From assembly GCA_030549495.1 (NCBI GenBank), contig JAUIRK010000970.1, positions 62,001 to 126,000 on the forward strand: a stretch of 64,000 nucleotides of DNA. Reading direction: 5' to 3'. This document shows positions 46,401-58,400 of the stretch, piece after piece (positions within the stretch are counted from its first letter, which is position 1; every line of letters begins with the position of its first letter). The notes beneath the pieces are model-generated. The model searched no databases. It worked only from the letters and a program-made list of their open reading frames with translations, and was not told the origin of the DNA. Position numbers and translations under genes: made by a program. This DNA is from Nectonema munidae (Eukaryota; Nematomorpha; Nectonematoida; Nectonematidae).

Positions 46401-49400
46401 TTCAGGAATTATAATTGTGCTAAGACTATTTGATTCATAGCAGTCTTTAAACATATTTGCGTTGTTTTTCAATTTGTCAATTTTTATTTGATTATTTTTT
46501 AATTTTGAATCTAAATCGCTCAATGAATTTTTAAAATCTGGATCCAAAGTTTCATTAATAACAGAAAAAAGTTGTTTAATATTATCCAAATGTTCTTGGA
46601 ATTCCTTAAAAATAAACAAACAAATATAAACTTATATAAAAAGTGTAAAAAATTACATCAATTTTGCTAATAGCATTGTCAATGTCATTTGGATCTTGTG
46701 CTTCTGATAAAAAGGTCTGCATTTCATAATCAAGTGTATTGAGATCTTCATCCATCGCATCCTTATTTTTTTGTAATTTACTTTTTGCTTTAGTTTCGAC
46801 ATTAGCTAACAAATCAGAAACACTATTTTGATCTTCAGGAGAGTGAATATTAAGAATATCGTTCTTAATACAAGTACAGTAATTTACACAAGATAAAAGA
46901 GATGCAATATTATCCTAAAATAGGTCAACGAATAGAAAAACAAACAAGTTGACAGAAAAGATAATTACTTCGTAAAGAGTAGAATCTTGACTGGTTTCTT
47001 CAATAGATTGTATTTTCTTTAAATAGTCATTTAATTTTTTTCTTTATCTTTTATATCTTCTTTCTCATTCTTTAATAAACCAAGAGTGTCTTTTAAACTT
47101 TTACTGTCAATTTCAAAACAATCAACTTTTTTTGTTAGGATATCAAAAGGTAAATAATTCTTTAAATGATGGGGAATATCGTTCAATTTATTTTTTAAAC
47201 CATTTATATCATCGCACGTATCATCCTAAACATGTCATTCAAATATTGGTATTAAACAAATGAAAATAAACTAACCAAAAATGGAAATTTATCAGAAATA
47301 TCTTCGATTGATAAATTTGAAACTTTGTTTGGATCAATAAAACTTTCTATAGTTTTTATTTTACCATTTATATTATTAACATCTTTACTAATTTCAAAAC
47401 ATTTAGGTAAAACATCTTTATATTCATCGCATATATTTACCAATTTTTCACAGAGAGAAGTGGACTTAGTTAGATCATTATCAATTTCATCAAGACAAAA
47501 ACGTAACTAAAAAAAAATCAGAAAAACATTCTTATAAAAATTAAAAAAAATCAAATCAGACTATGGAACTTATACAAAAGGTTAAAATTTAGATGATCTA
47601 TTTTATAATGTGAAAGAATGATATTTATAGGAAAACAAATTGAAAAAATTAGAGCTGTGCATCCAAAGTTGTATTTTCTGCAAATAGATTCGGAGTCGAA
47701 TGCAGAAAAACGAAATTAATGTGCTTTAAGGGTAACAAAGCTTAATGTATAACAACTCTGTGTATCACCAAATAAATTGGTTTAATAAAAAAATACAATA
47801 ACTGCAATAAATTATTAACTTTTTAGAAACCATATCATTGTTATAAGTTCAAAGATTCAAAGGATTAGTTATTTCAGGATAAATAGAACAAGGGTGTGCA
47901 ATAAAAATACCCCAATAATTTTAATAAAAAGTTATACAGACGATTAGTTTTCAAAAACCTGGGCTTTAACCATTGGAGGACAAGAATTTTTAAAAAGAAT
48001 GGTCGGCATTCCATTTCAATGGAATTTTATATTAAATCATATTTTAATTTAACACTAGTGTCCCATTTTTCATTAAAAGTTTAACGAGGTTAAAATATTC
48101 ATTACCAAAATTAATCTTAATGGTAAGATTATATAAACTGTGTCTAAATGATCATAAATTGAGTGATCGAATACATTATCTCACGGTATGGAATCGGAGT
48201 CAAATCTTCATACAGAAGTAAAGTTAAAACCACAAAAGTAAATATCATGAGTATAAAAAGTAATGCATACTGGATTATTCTTCTCAATCTCTTTAAGCTT
48301 ATTGAAAGAATCTTTCTGATGCTTATTCTTCTCTAAGAAGTCTTCTGAATAATTTTTCAGATTAGTCAACAGAGGTTGTGAATTTTCAATGAATTCTTCT
48401 AGAGAAGTAACTTTGTTAGGCAATTCGAAGAGATTATTAAAAATAGATTCTTCAGGAATTATAATTGTGCTAAGACTATTTGATTCATAGCAGTCTTTAA
48501 ACATATTTGCGTTGTTTTTCAATTTGTCAATTTTTATTTGATTATTTTTTAATTTTGAATCTAAATCGCTCAATGAATTTTTAAAATCTGGATCCAAAGT
48601 TTCATTAATAACAGAAAAAAGTTGTTTAATATTATCCAAATGTTCTTGGAATTCCTTAAAAATAAACAAACAAATATAAACTTATATAAAAAGTGTAAAA
48701 AATTACATCAATTTTGCTAATAGCATTGTCAATGTCATTTGGATCTTGTGCTTCTGAAAAAAAGGTCTGCATTTCATAATCAAGTGTATTGAGATCTTCA
48801 TCCATCGCATCCTTATTTTTTTGTAATTTCCTTTTTGCTTTAGTTTCGACATTAGCTAATAAATCAGAAACACTATTTTGATCTTCAGGAGAGTGAATAT
48901 TAAGAATATCGTTCTTAATACAAGTACAGTAATTTACACAAGATAAAAGAGATGCAATATTATCCTAAAATAGGTCAAAGAATAGAAAAACAAACAAGTT
49001 GACAGAAAAGATAATTACTTCGTAAAGAGTAGAATCTTGACTGGTTTCTTCAATAGATTGTATTTTCTTTAAATAGTCATTTAATTTTTTTTCTTTATCT
49101 TTTATATCTTCTTTCTCATTCTTTAATAAACCAAGAGTGTCTTTTAAACTTTTACTGTCAATTTCAAAACAATCAACTTTTTTTGTAATGATATCAATAG
49201 GTAAATAATTCTTTAAATGAGGAGGAATTTCGTTCACTTTATTTTTTAAACAATTTATATCATCGCACGTATCATCCTAAAACATCTCATTTAAATATTA
49301 GTAATAAAAAAAGTAAATAAACTAACCAAAATTAAAAGTTTTCCAGAAATATTTTCGATTGATAAATTTGGAACTTTGTTTGGATCAATTGAACTTTTTA

Positions 49401-52400
49401 TATTTTCTATTTTACAATTTATATTACCAATATCTTTATTAATTTTGAAACATATAGGTAAAGCATCTTCATGTTGATTACAAGAAGTTGAAATACTTTT
49501 ACTAAAACGAGATGCCAAAGATAAATTTTTATGAAGTTCATCAAGGCTAAAATTTAACTAAAAAAGAAGAAAAACTTTGTTAAAAAATTCTGAAAATGGT
49601 TAAAAAGATAGGATAATATTATCTCACAATCATATGCCTTATAAGAAGTAAAAACCTTAGAAAATATATAGTACCGAAGAGCAGAAATAACTAATGACAA
49701 ACCTCTATCGAGTAATCATCTAACCCTAAGATGGAAGTTCTGCTTATAAAAACGAAAATAAATATGAGGATTTAAAAATTTCTTTGGAGACAAGATCATT
49801 CAATAGAGTTGGTCATTAAGGAAAGGTTGACTGTATGAAAATAATTTAATGCAAAATCACGTAGTTCTAATACAATACCAAACATAATATTAAACTTTAA
49901 AATTTTATACAAGATACCATTTAGGTTTTATTATGAAAATAATGAAACAAAATGTTAACGTATTTGGTTATTGTGAATCTCAACTAAAGTATATAAAAGT
50001 TTTCTATTAATAAAGAAATTGATAAAAATTATTATTATTCATTATAGTATAAAAAATTTATTAACCTTTTGTAAAAAACTCAAATAAAATAAGAATAAAA
50101 CAAAAATACAAATAATAATTGATACTGGATTATTCCTTCCAATTTCTTCGAGTTTATTGAACGCTTCAGTTAGAATCTTGTTTTTCTCTGCGCAATCATC
50201 TAGGCAATTTTTCAACTTTTTGAACAATGGCTGTGAATTTTCAATGAACTCTTCTATAGAAGTAACTTTGTTAGGCAATTCTAAAAAATTATCTAAAAGA
50301 GGTTCGTCAGGAATTGTGAATTTGTTTAGATTATATGATTCATAACAAGCTATGAACATGCTTGCGTTCTTTTTCAATTTATCAAGTTCAATATCAAAAT
50401 TTTTTAGCTTTGCATCTAAATCATTTATTATATCATTATTAAAATCTTGATTTGACGTTTCATATATAACAGAAAAGGATAGTCTAATTTTATTAGAATG
50501 GCTTTCGAGTTCCTCAAAAATAAAAAATAAAAATATATAAACTTATATAAAAAGATTAAAATAAATTACATCAATTTTGGTAATGACGTTGCTGATATTA
50601 TTTGGGTCTTGTTTTTCTGATAAAAAGCATTTCCTTTCATCTTCAAGTTTTTTGATATTTTCATAAATTGAATAAAAAATGTTCTGTAAGTGATCTTTAG
50701 ACTTTGTTTCAACACAAATTAATAAATTTGACACACTTTTTTCATCTTTGTTGGTTGAAAATTTTTCTATATCTTTTTTAATTTTATTACAGGAATCGAT
50801 TGAGGATTGCAGAAATCTTATAGTTTCCTAAAAAATTGATCATATATAAATATGATAATAATGGAATAAATATACTATTGATGTCAGTATATCTTTATTT
50901 TGGTTTTCAAGACTGATAATCTTTTTAAGAAGAGCATTTAGTTTTTCTTTCGCTTCAAAAACTTCTTTACCAATGCTTAGTAAACGATCAATTAATTCAA
51001 AATCAGAAAAAACAGAGTTTTCGTGTTCTATGAATTTTTTCAAAGATGGAAGTTTTTCCAGCTTAGAAAGAATATCTTTTTTCGATAAAAATAGTTCTTT
51101 AACTTTAGGTATTTTATCACTAAATTGATCCTATTAGGAAAAAATATAGTTTATATGCTAAATAAATATTTATAAACTTACTTTAAAGTGCATAAAAGAA
51201 GTATTATCCAAGTGTGAAAGATTTTTTTCGTCGGTATTCAATGTATTCAAAAAGGGAGCTTTATTTCTAATCAAATCCTTGAAAATAAAGTAAAATTTGA
51301 GGTAATCAGTTATTTCAAGCATAATATCACTAAGATAATCCTTAAATTCTGATATTTTTCTATATTCTTTAGAACAAGTTAAGACAAATTTAGGATATTC
51401 ATGTAAAACTTCCATGTCTTTTACTTCATAGGTTTGAAACTAAAATAAAAATTTATGTTATAAAATTATTACTGATACTTTTCAAGCATACTCAGTAAAA
51501 AAAATCAGTAAAAAGTTATAAATTTTTACTTTAGTGGTAGATAAGGTTTCAGTAACTTTAGTTGAAGCAATATTCGTATCTTCAATGCATTCTTCACACG
51601 TTTTCAATAATTCTTCTATATTATTTAAAATATCTTCAAGGTTTCTTACATTACGTTCTCTTTTTGAGCTTTCTATCAAGGAAAGAAATTCATTCTGAAT
51701 TTTTTTAAACTTTTGTCTATTTTCTACCATAAATTTTTTGAGTAAAAACTCATTTATTTTTTTAATTTCTTTGAATTTTAAATCAATGATTTCATCAAAC
51801 TTCTTTATAAAATCTTTAATTAAAATGATAAAAGGAGGAAAAACATTTGAATCACTTGCGAAACGCTTTAAGGTTAAAAGCCATGCATAAATAAAATCTC
51901 TACTTTCTTTAAATTCCTTAAAAAAAATAAAGTATATATAAAAATAAATTTTTTTTGGACCATACTGATAACTTCTTTGATATTGATTCAATGTTTGATT
52001 GAGACTTTACAACTCTCATGGATTTTGATTGAATTTCTGTTATCATGTCAGGTAAATTTTTTATTAAAATTTTGCAAGTATTAATTATCTTACTATTAAC
52101 CTAATAAAACGTATTTTTAACAGGAAAAATAAATTAAAGAAAAGAGTACCCTTTTTTCTAAATTTGTAACTGCGGCGTTAACTTCTTTGTAGTTATAAAT
52201 TTTACCACTGTGATTTAAGCAATACCGAAAAGATCTTATTTTCTCGAGAATTGGCAATGGATCACGGAATCTTTCCTAAAAATAAAGGTTCAGTATATAA
52301 TAATTTAAACAAATAAAACTGTATACTTTTTTGATTATCAAGAAATCATTATTTATTTCACATTCGTTAAGAAGTAGATTAGCTTCATCGACTAATTCTT

Positions 52401-55400
52401 TCTTATAAAGATCCATATTTCTTCCATAATCTCTTTGCAAATTATAAATAATTCTTTCTGTCTTGGAATCTATATCCTTCACTAAATTTCTGATTTGTTT
52501 GCGTTTGGGGGAGATAAAACCGTGATCTAACATGTTTAACTTTTTCTTTGATTCATCGAATTTATCCAAGGTATGCTATAAAAATAAAAATTATATTTTG
52601 ATAGATGAAATTAAGCAATGGTAACCAAATATTATTAAACATATTATCATATGTTAAGTTATTATATTAATTAAAGTACAGCTAAGGTAGAAGAATTTTC
52701 ATTAGAAAACTGATTATTATTTTTCTCAAGAATCGCCAAAGTATTGTCAAAAAAAACTTGATATTTGATAAAATCGGAATATAGATCTTGGAACAGCTTT
52801 TCTTTCAATTCATCTAGAATAATATTTGCTGAATTAATTAAATTTTCTGTGGAGGTAATTAAAATTTTTTGTTTCTCGTTCAAATCCTTGGAATTTTTAT
52901 GACCCTAAAAAATAAGAAAAGTGTTAAAAAAAAAAAGGAAAAGTTTGACTACAAAACATGTATTTTATAAAGTAGTATATTTATGATGTAAATACCATTT
53001 TTGACACTTTATCTATCTTACAATCATTTGGTAAGGCTCCATATTTCTTTTTCATATTTTGAGCTTCTTCTTGTAATTTCTAAATAAACAATCGACAAAA
53101 TGTGCGGTTAATAAGAGCGTAAAATAAAATACTTAGGTAAAAGGTAGAAATATTTAATTGGTTATAGAGAGTAACTAAATATTTATTCCCTACAAGTTTT
53201 GCTTTATTGCGGATTCAAAATATTAAAACATTTTCACGCCCCAATTTTAATAATTATTATTTGGTTTTGTTATACTCATTATATCCGATCTATATTTGTT
53301 ATTATTGTCATTAAAATAAATTTGTTTTTATAATACTCATTATACACAGAATAATTATTTTATTATTTCAAATAAAACAAAAACACTTTTAATATGATGT
53401 TTGTGCTTCATGATTTGATGCAGAACTTTTAATATCAAAGAATAAAGATACAGGGTTTTGTCCTAATTTCCAGGAAGAACAATATCCAAGTTTTCTCGTT
53501 TCTTTTGTAAAAATTCAAACACAAAAACATAACAGTTTGATGTGTCTAACTAGGAACATTGCAATTTTTAAGGTAACTAACAATAATAAATAAACACTCA
53601 TCATCCAAGATGATTTCATTCAAACTTTGAACATGGAACAACGTTGCTATTTGTAATCTAAAAAATATTGAAGCTTAATTTAGCTTAAAAATTTTAAAAT
53701 AAAAATTCATAAATGACCGGTTTGACATTTGAATCTCATGTCGAATACAATGGGGATATTTTCAGACATGAAAAGAGCCTTTAAATGTACTTTTAGCTAA
53801 AATAATATATAAAATCTTATTTCATGCTAAAATTACAAGTAGAGTATAATTAAACTACAAATAAACATTTTCTTGAACATATTTTAGTAATTTTTAATTG
53901 ATTATTACAGAGTCTCCTAAGCAATGTTCCGGAAACACAAGTTAATAGGTAAAGCAAAAAAATTTGGAATGGTAAAGTGTTGATATGTTAACTGGGGTAT
54001 TGGAAGAGTATCACGAGTTGTCAAAACAAGGAATTATTATTTTACTTTGTTTAACTACAGCGTATTTATGTGAAATACGCTTTTAATATTATGCCAAAAC
54101 GAAAACAAAGTGGAGGTCGCATAAGATATGAGAATTTGACGTTCTAATATTGTGCACAATATCAACAAAATGTGCAATTTAAGGAGTCAGCATCATAAAA
54201 GTCATTAACATTTCACTTTTGGGTAGTTTTAAATTTTAGGTAAATAATAAATTAATGTATTTTTTCCCATTTTTGAATGAGTCCACATTTTTTGAAAATT
54301 TAGATCTTTTAATAAAAACAAAAATGCCATAATAAAAAGTGCTAATAAAATTAATAATCGATTTTCTCATATACCTGTATTTCTTTGAACTTTTGATCAT
54401 TTGAAATGGTAGTTTTTAAGACAATTGAATGAATTTCTTTTTCAAGAGAGTGAATAATGACATAGTCGTTTTGATTATAACGAGAAGTTAATCTTAAAGT
54501 AACAAATTAATATATATATTATATATAAATTTATGAAATAAATAACATTACTCTAGATTTAGAAGCTGGTTAATTTCTTGAATCATTGAATTCATATCAT
54601 TAGATAAGGTATCAACTTTTGATTTAAAATCCGAATTCTTGGATAAAAAAAGAAGAGCATCCTTAGAAGAGTCAAACATTTTAATATCAGGAGAAAACTT
54701 GTTAAGGAAATTAGTCAATTGAACCTTAAAATAGTTTAAATTATTATTATCAATGAAATGTAAAGATTAATTGTTTGGCAATATATATCTAATATGTAAA
54801 AAGAGCAAAAAATATAGGCTACTTTATCTTCTTCGAAGAATTCTTCTTTGGATAACTTCGAATAAATTTCTGTTATCATATTCGTTCCAATGATTAATAT
54901 TTTTTCTAAAGTCGCCTTTCTCGATTTAAGATCTTTACATTTAATTACAATATCTAATAAAATAAAAAACAAAAATTTAAATATTAGATAAAAGCAATAA
55001 AATAAGGATACCTTCTAGGGAAGCTAAATCTTCTTTGAAATGTTGTATCACAACTAAAAATGGAGTATTCATTTCTTTATGATCATTAACATCTTTGACA
55101 AGACTATCATTTTCAAAATAGTTTTCATTTTTACATTCATTTAGTGAATCAATAACACTACTTAATGATTTAACATGTTCAATTACGTTGGGTACTGACT
55201 CATAGCAAGATTGCTGATTAAAAGATTCAATTTGATCAAATAATGTTTTGTACTTTTCACCATAACAAATAGTTAAAAGTCGTAAACAATGATTATACAA
55301 AAATTTTTTCCAATTTTCACAAAACTTATCAAGACTTAGGCTAATCATTGTATTATTCTTTTGTAAATTCAACAAAACTTCTTGAAATTGAAGTTCATTA

Positions 55401-58400
55401 CTTGCTTTTTCCATTTTTTCATCTAGAAAACTTCGTTTTTGGGGTAAGGAATTAAAGAATTCTCTTAATTCTATTACATCAACATTGTTTAAAAATAGCA
55501 TAAAGTCAGATTTTTGATTAAAAGACAAAGGCTTAGGAAAACTTTTAAGCTTTTCATTGGATGTATTGCAGATAGTATCTAGTTCTTTGTGAAGTCTGGA
55601 AATTTCTTTAATCATGAATAGATTAGATTTCAGTTTTTTGTTATTTTCGCAAATTCTTCTCCATTTTGCTTTAACTGCTTCAAAGCTTTCAATATTTTTT
55701 TGAGCATTTTCTATTTTTGGGTTTTTATAGAAAAATTCACATATTTCTTCAAGGCCTGTTAAAGCATTTTGAACGTGCATTGAAAAAGTATTGGAATCCA
55801 CAGTATTCTAAAAAAGTAAAAAAATAAAAATTTTGATAATTTTTTCTTCGAAGTTATTGACATAAATTTTTTGCAAAAAAAGATCGTCAAACCGATCAAC
55901 TTATAAAAAAAATGTGTGTTGGCAAAACAATTCTAGTTTTTTTTATTATATATAGAATTAGAAGAAAAGGTTTAGTGCTAAAATATCGAACTAAAAAATG
56001 AGAAACATCTTTATATTAAGTATTATTATAAAAAATATCTTTAAATATTTATATAAATAAAATTATCTATGTTCTATTCTATGAAAACATTTTAATAATT
56101 ATTTAAAGATTTCATTCCTTGTGTATATTTTATGGAATGAGTGTTTTTCGGGTAACGAGTATGTATATAATTCGGTCCAATGCATATAATATAGAGTACT
56201 TAAAAAAATCATAATTTCAACATTTTATTTACTTGTATAATCCATAATTAGGGAATGTATTGTAGATAATTTATATAGAATAGTAATTGATATACCTCAT
56301 TGTATAATATATGTAGTGATGAAAATATTAGAAATTAAGTAGCAGTTATATAGAATTAAAAAATAAAACATACAAAACGATTATGGTAGTGTGCTGGCAT
56401 ACTATCCGGTTATGGGGACTACAAATTTATAGTTAAAGGGTGTCAATAGAGCATTCAATAGGACAAATAACACACAAAATACATATATGTTTTCATCACT
56501 CTATCTACATACGTTATAGAATGAAGTAGATCTATTACTATTTATTTTTACTTGTGTTGATATTGTGAAAGTGTTTGTTTATTTTTTTAATTTTATTCTA
56601 GTTTAAATATAGTTTTCGAATGTTAAATTTCCATATTTATTTTTTAGATTTATTCAATAAAAAAAGAAAAAAATTTTGAACATTATAACACCATATAAAA
56701 AAAGGAAACTAGAAAACAAATAAGCAAGGATAAAAAAAACAGCAGCTCGACGATCAAAGAGCAGCGTTAAGGCTACTATCGAGATGATCAATCAAGAAAG
56801 AAACAAAAAATATATAATGGAAAATGATACCAGAGCAATGCTACAATGTAGAAGAGCAATAATAAAAACATGATAAAATGTAAAAGAAATTGAACGTAAT
56901 AATGGAATATAAAAATTATAATTACATCAAAACTAGTGAAATGGGAAAGGGTTTATTCCAATATTTTTGACTATTGAAATCACAGACTTTTTAAAAGCTA
57001 ATTTATTTGAAAAATCAAGTTTATATTCACACTGATTAATAAACTTAACTGATCTAGAGAAAATTCTGGAAAACACATCATTGTGTAGAAAAAGTTTATA
57101 ATGGAAATTGGAGAACTTGGTAATTTCTTATGAAAAAGTCTCTGAAAAAATTATTGGATGATAAGGATGAAAAAAGAAAAAGACAGCAAGTAAGTAAATG
57201 GAACTGAAAGATATTTAAAGGAAAAGATATTACTGGATTAGAAACACAACCAATAAACTTGAAGAATTTATTTTCAATCATAGAAATTCTGCGCAAAAGG
57301 CACAAATTGGATGAGCCCCAGAACAGATTAGCATACCTAATGTGAGGAGAAATGTGGGCATGGTAAAGTATCAGTCTTGACTTACAAGGAAGAAAGCGTC
57401 GAATTTTAAAGAAAAGAGCAGAAAGGGAAGAAATTCTTAGAATAACAGATTTGATATGGCAATGTATTATCGAGGTCTGGCTAACATGTACAAAACTTTA
57501 AAAAGGCAAATTTACTAGTTTATGTATTGAATATAAATATTATTACACCAAGCCATTATTTTTAAATTATGTCTCAAAATAGCATATAAAATAATAATTT
57601 ACCCGAAAATTGATGAGTTTTTTATTCCTTGAATTTGAATAAGATAAAATATATAATGTTAGGTTTAAACAAGGTGACTAATTCGGAAATTTTAGGGAAA
57701 ATTTTTGTGTTATGAGTTTATGAAATAGAATTATGGTATAGTTACCTTTTTTTATGTACAATTAGATACAGTCCCGTCAAAAGACTCAAAGCCCTAGAAG
57801 GACTGATTCTAAGAGCGGCGAGATTATAAGAAAGTGTTTATATTTATATATTTCAAGCGAGTTCCGGGGGAAAATAAATAATTAATTTTCTTTATTTTAT
57901 ATACATGGGCTAAAAAGTTTTTGCATAAAGAACTCTAAATAAAGAAACACACAAAACCAAAATGGTGATTACAGGAAATAAGTTGTAAAGAGATATAAAA
58001 AATGATAAGTCAATTAGAATCCAAATTAATTTATAATGAATAATTTAATTAAATGTAAAAAAGTTATACACTAAGACGTAAAAGAGCTTCGCTAGAGTTA
58101 ATCTTTAGATCGTTAAGTTGGGAGGTAACTTTTGATATTTCTCGTTCAGCTTTTTCACAAATCATTTCAGCTTTATTGAAACAGGCTTGGAATTCCGTTT
58201 GAGTTTTCAATTTATTGTAATCAGAATTAACACTCTAAAAGAAAAACATAGAAATATAGTAATTATATCTACTTAACATTTGGTAAAAATATTTAATCAT
58301 TTAAAGATACCTCCCATATATTCATTATATTTTTATATTTCTCTTCGATTTCCTGTTTTAATATCGAATCTGGAAGATTTTCTATTATATTTTTATAAGC

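Larger units (their letters stand above)
14911..49557 (-). repeat. 34.6-kb tandem array of 17 near-identical 2.04-kb exon cassettes
   Basis: The repeat spacing, measured between successive exon D copies, is 2,042-2,050 bp with two spacings of 2,059 bp. Each period holds, in transcript order, exon A (231 nt), a 50-nt intron, exon B (258 nt), a 54-nt intron, exon C (258 nt), a 52-nt intron, exon D (384 nt) and a 743-773 nt intron. Introns are as conserved as exons, so the copies arose recently or are kept alike by recombination. The 2,059-bp spacings contain a 15-base intron segment (TTAGTTATTTCAGGA) that most others lack. The array is homogeneous from about 49,190 (inside exon B of copy 1) to about 14,911. 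Beyond these points the similarity drops. Confidence 0.97.

Noticed and set aside
16638-47510. A 61-codon plus-strand ORF (MFGSIKLSIVFILPFILL...) present in every cassette, looking like a repeated small membrane peptide gene
   Set aside because: It is exactly antisense to exon A, which has splice sites, continuing frame and cassette context. Its hydrophobic look is the mirror of the Lys/Asn/Asp-rich exon.
15470-49518. The 153-, 68-, 90- and 63-codon minus-strand ORFs as separate small repeated genes
   Set aside because: They are exons read into flanking introns. Each starts at an arbitrary ATG or TTG/GTG and ends in intron sequence. The exon parts join in one frame through GT-AG sites.
14911-49557. 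Non-coding satellite DNA or a CRISPR-like array
   Set aside because: The period is 2 kb with intact exon frames, differences preserve the protein, and there are no short repeat/spacer units.
57096-57305. 69-codon minus-strand ORF in the 2.3-kb intron as an exon
   Set aside because: Hydrophobic and antisense to a purine-rich stretch; no splice context.
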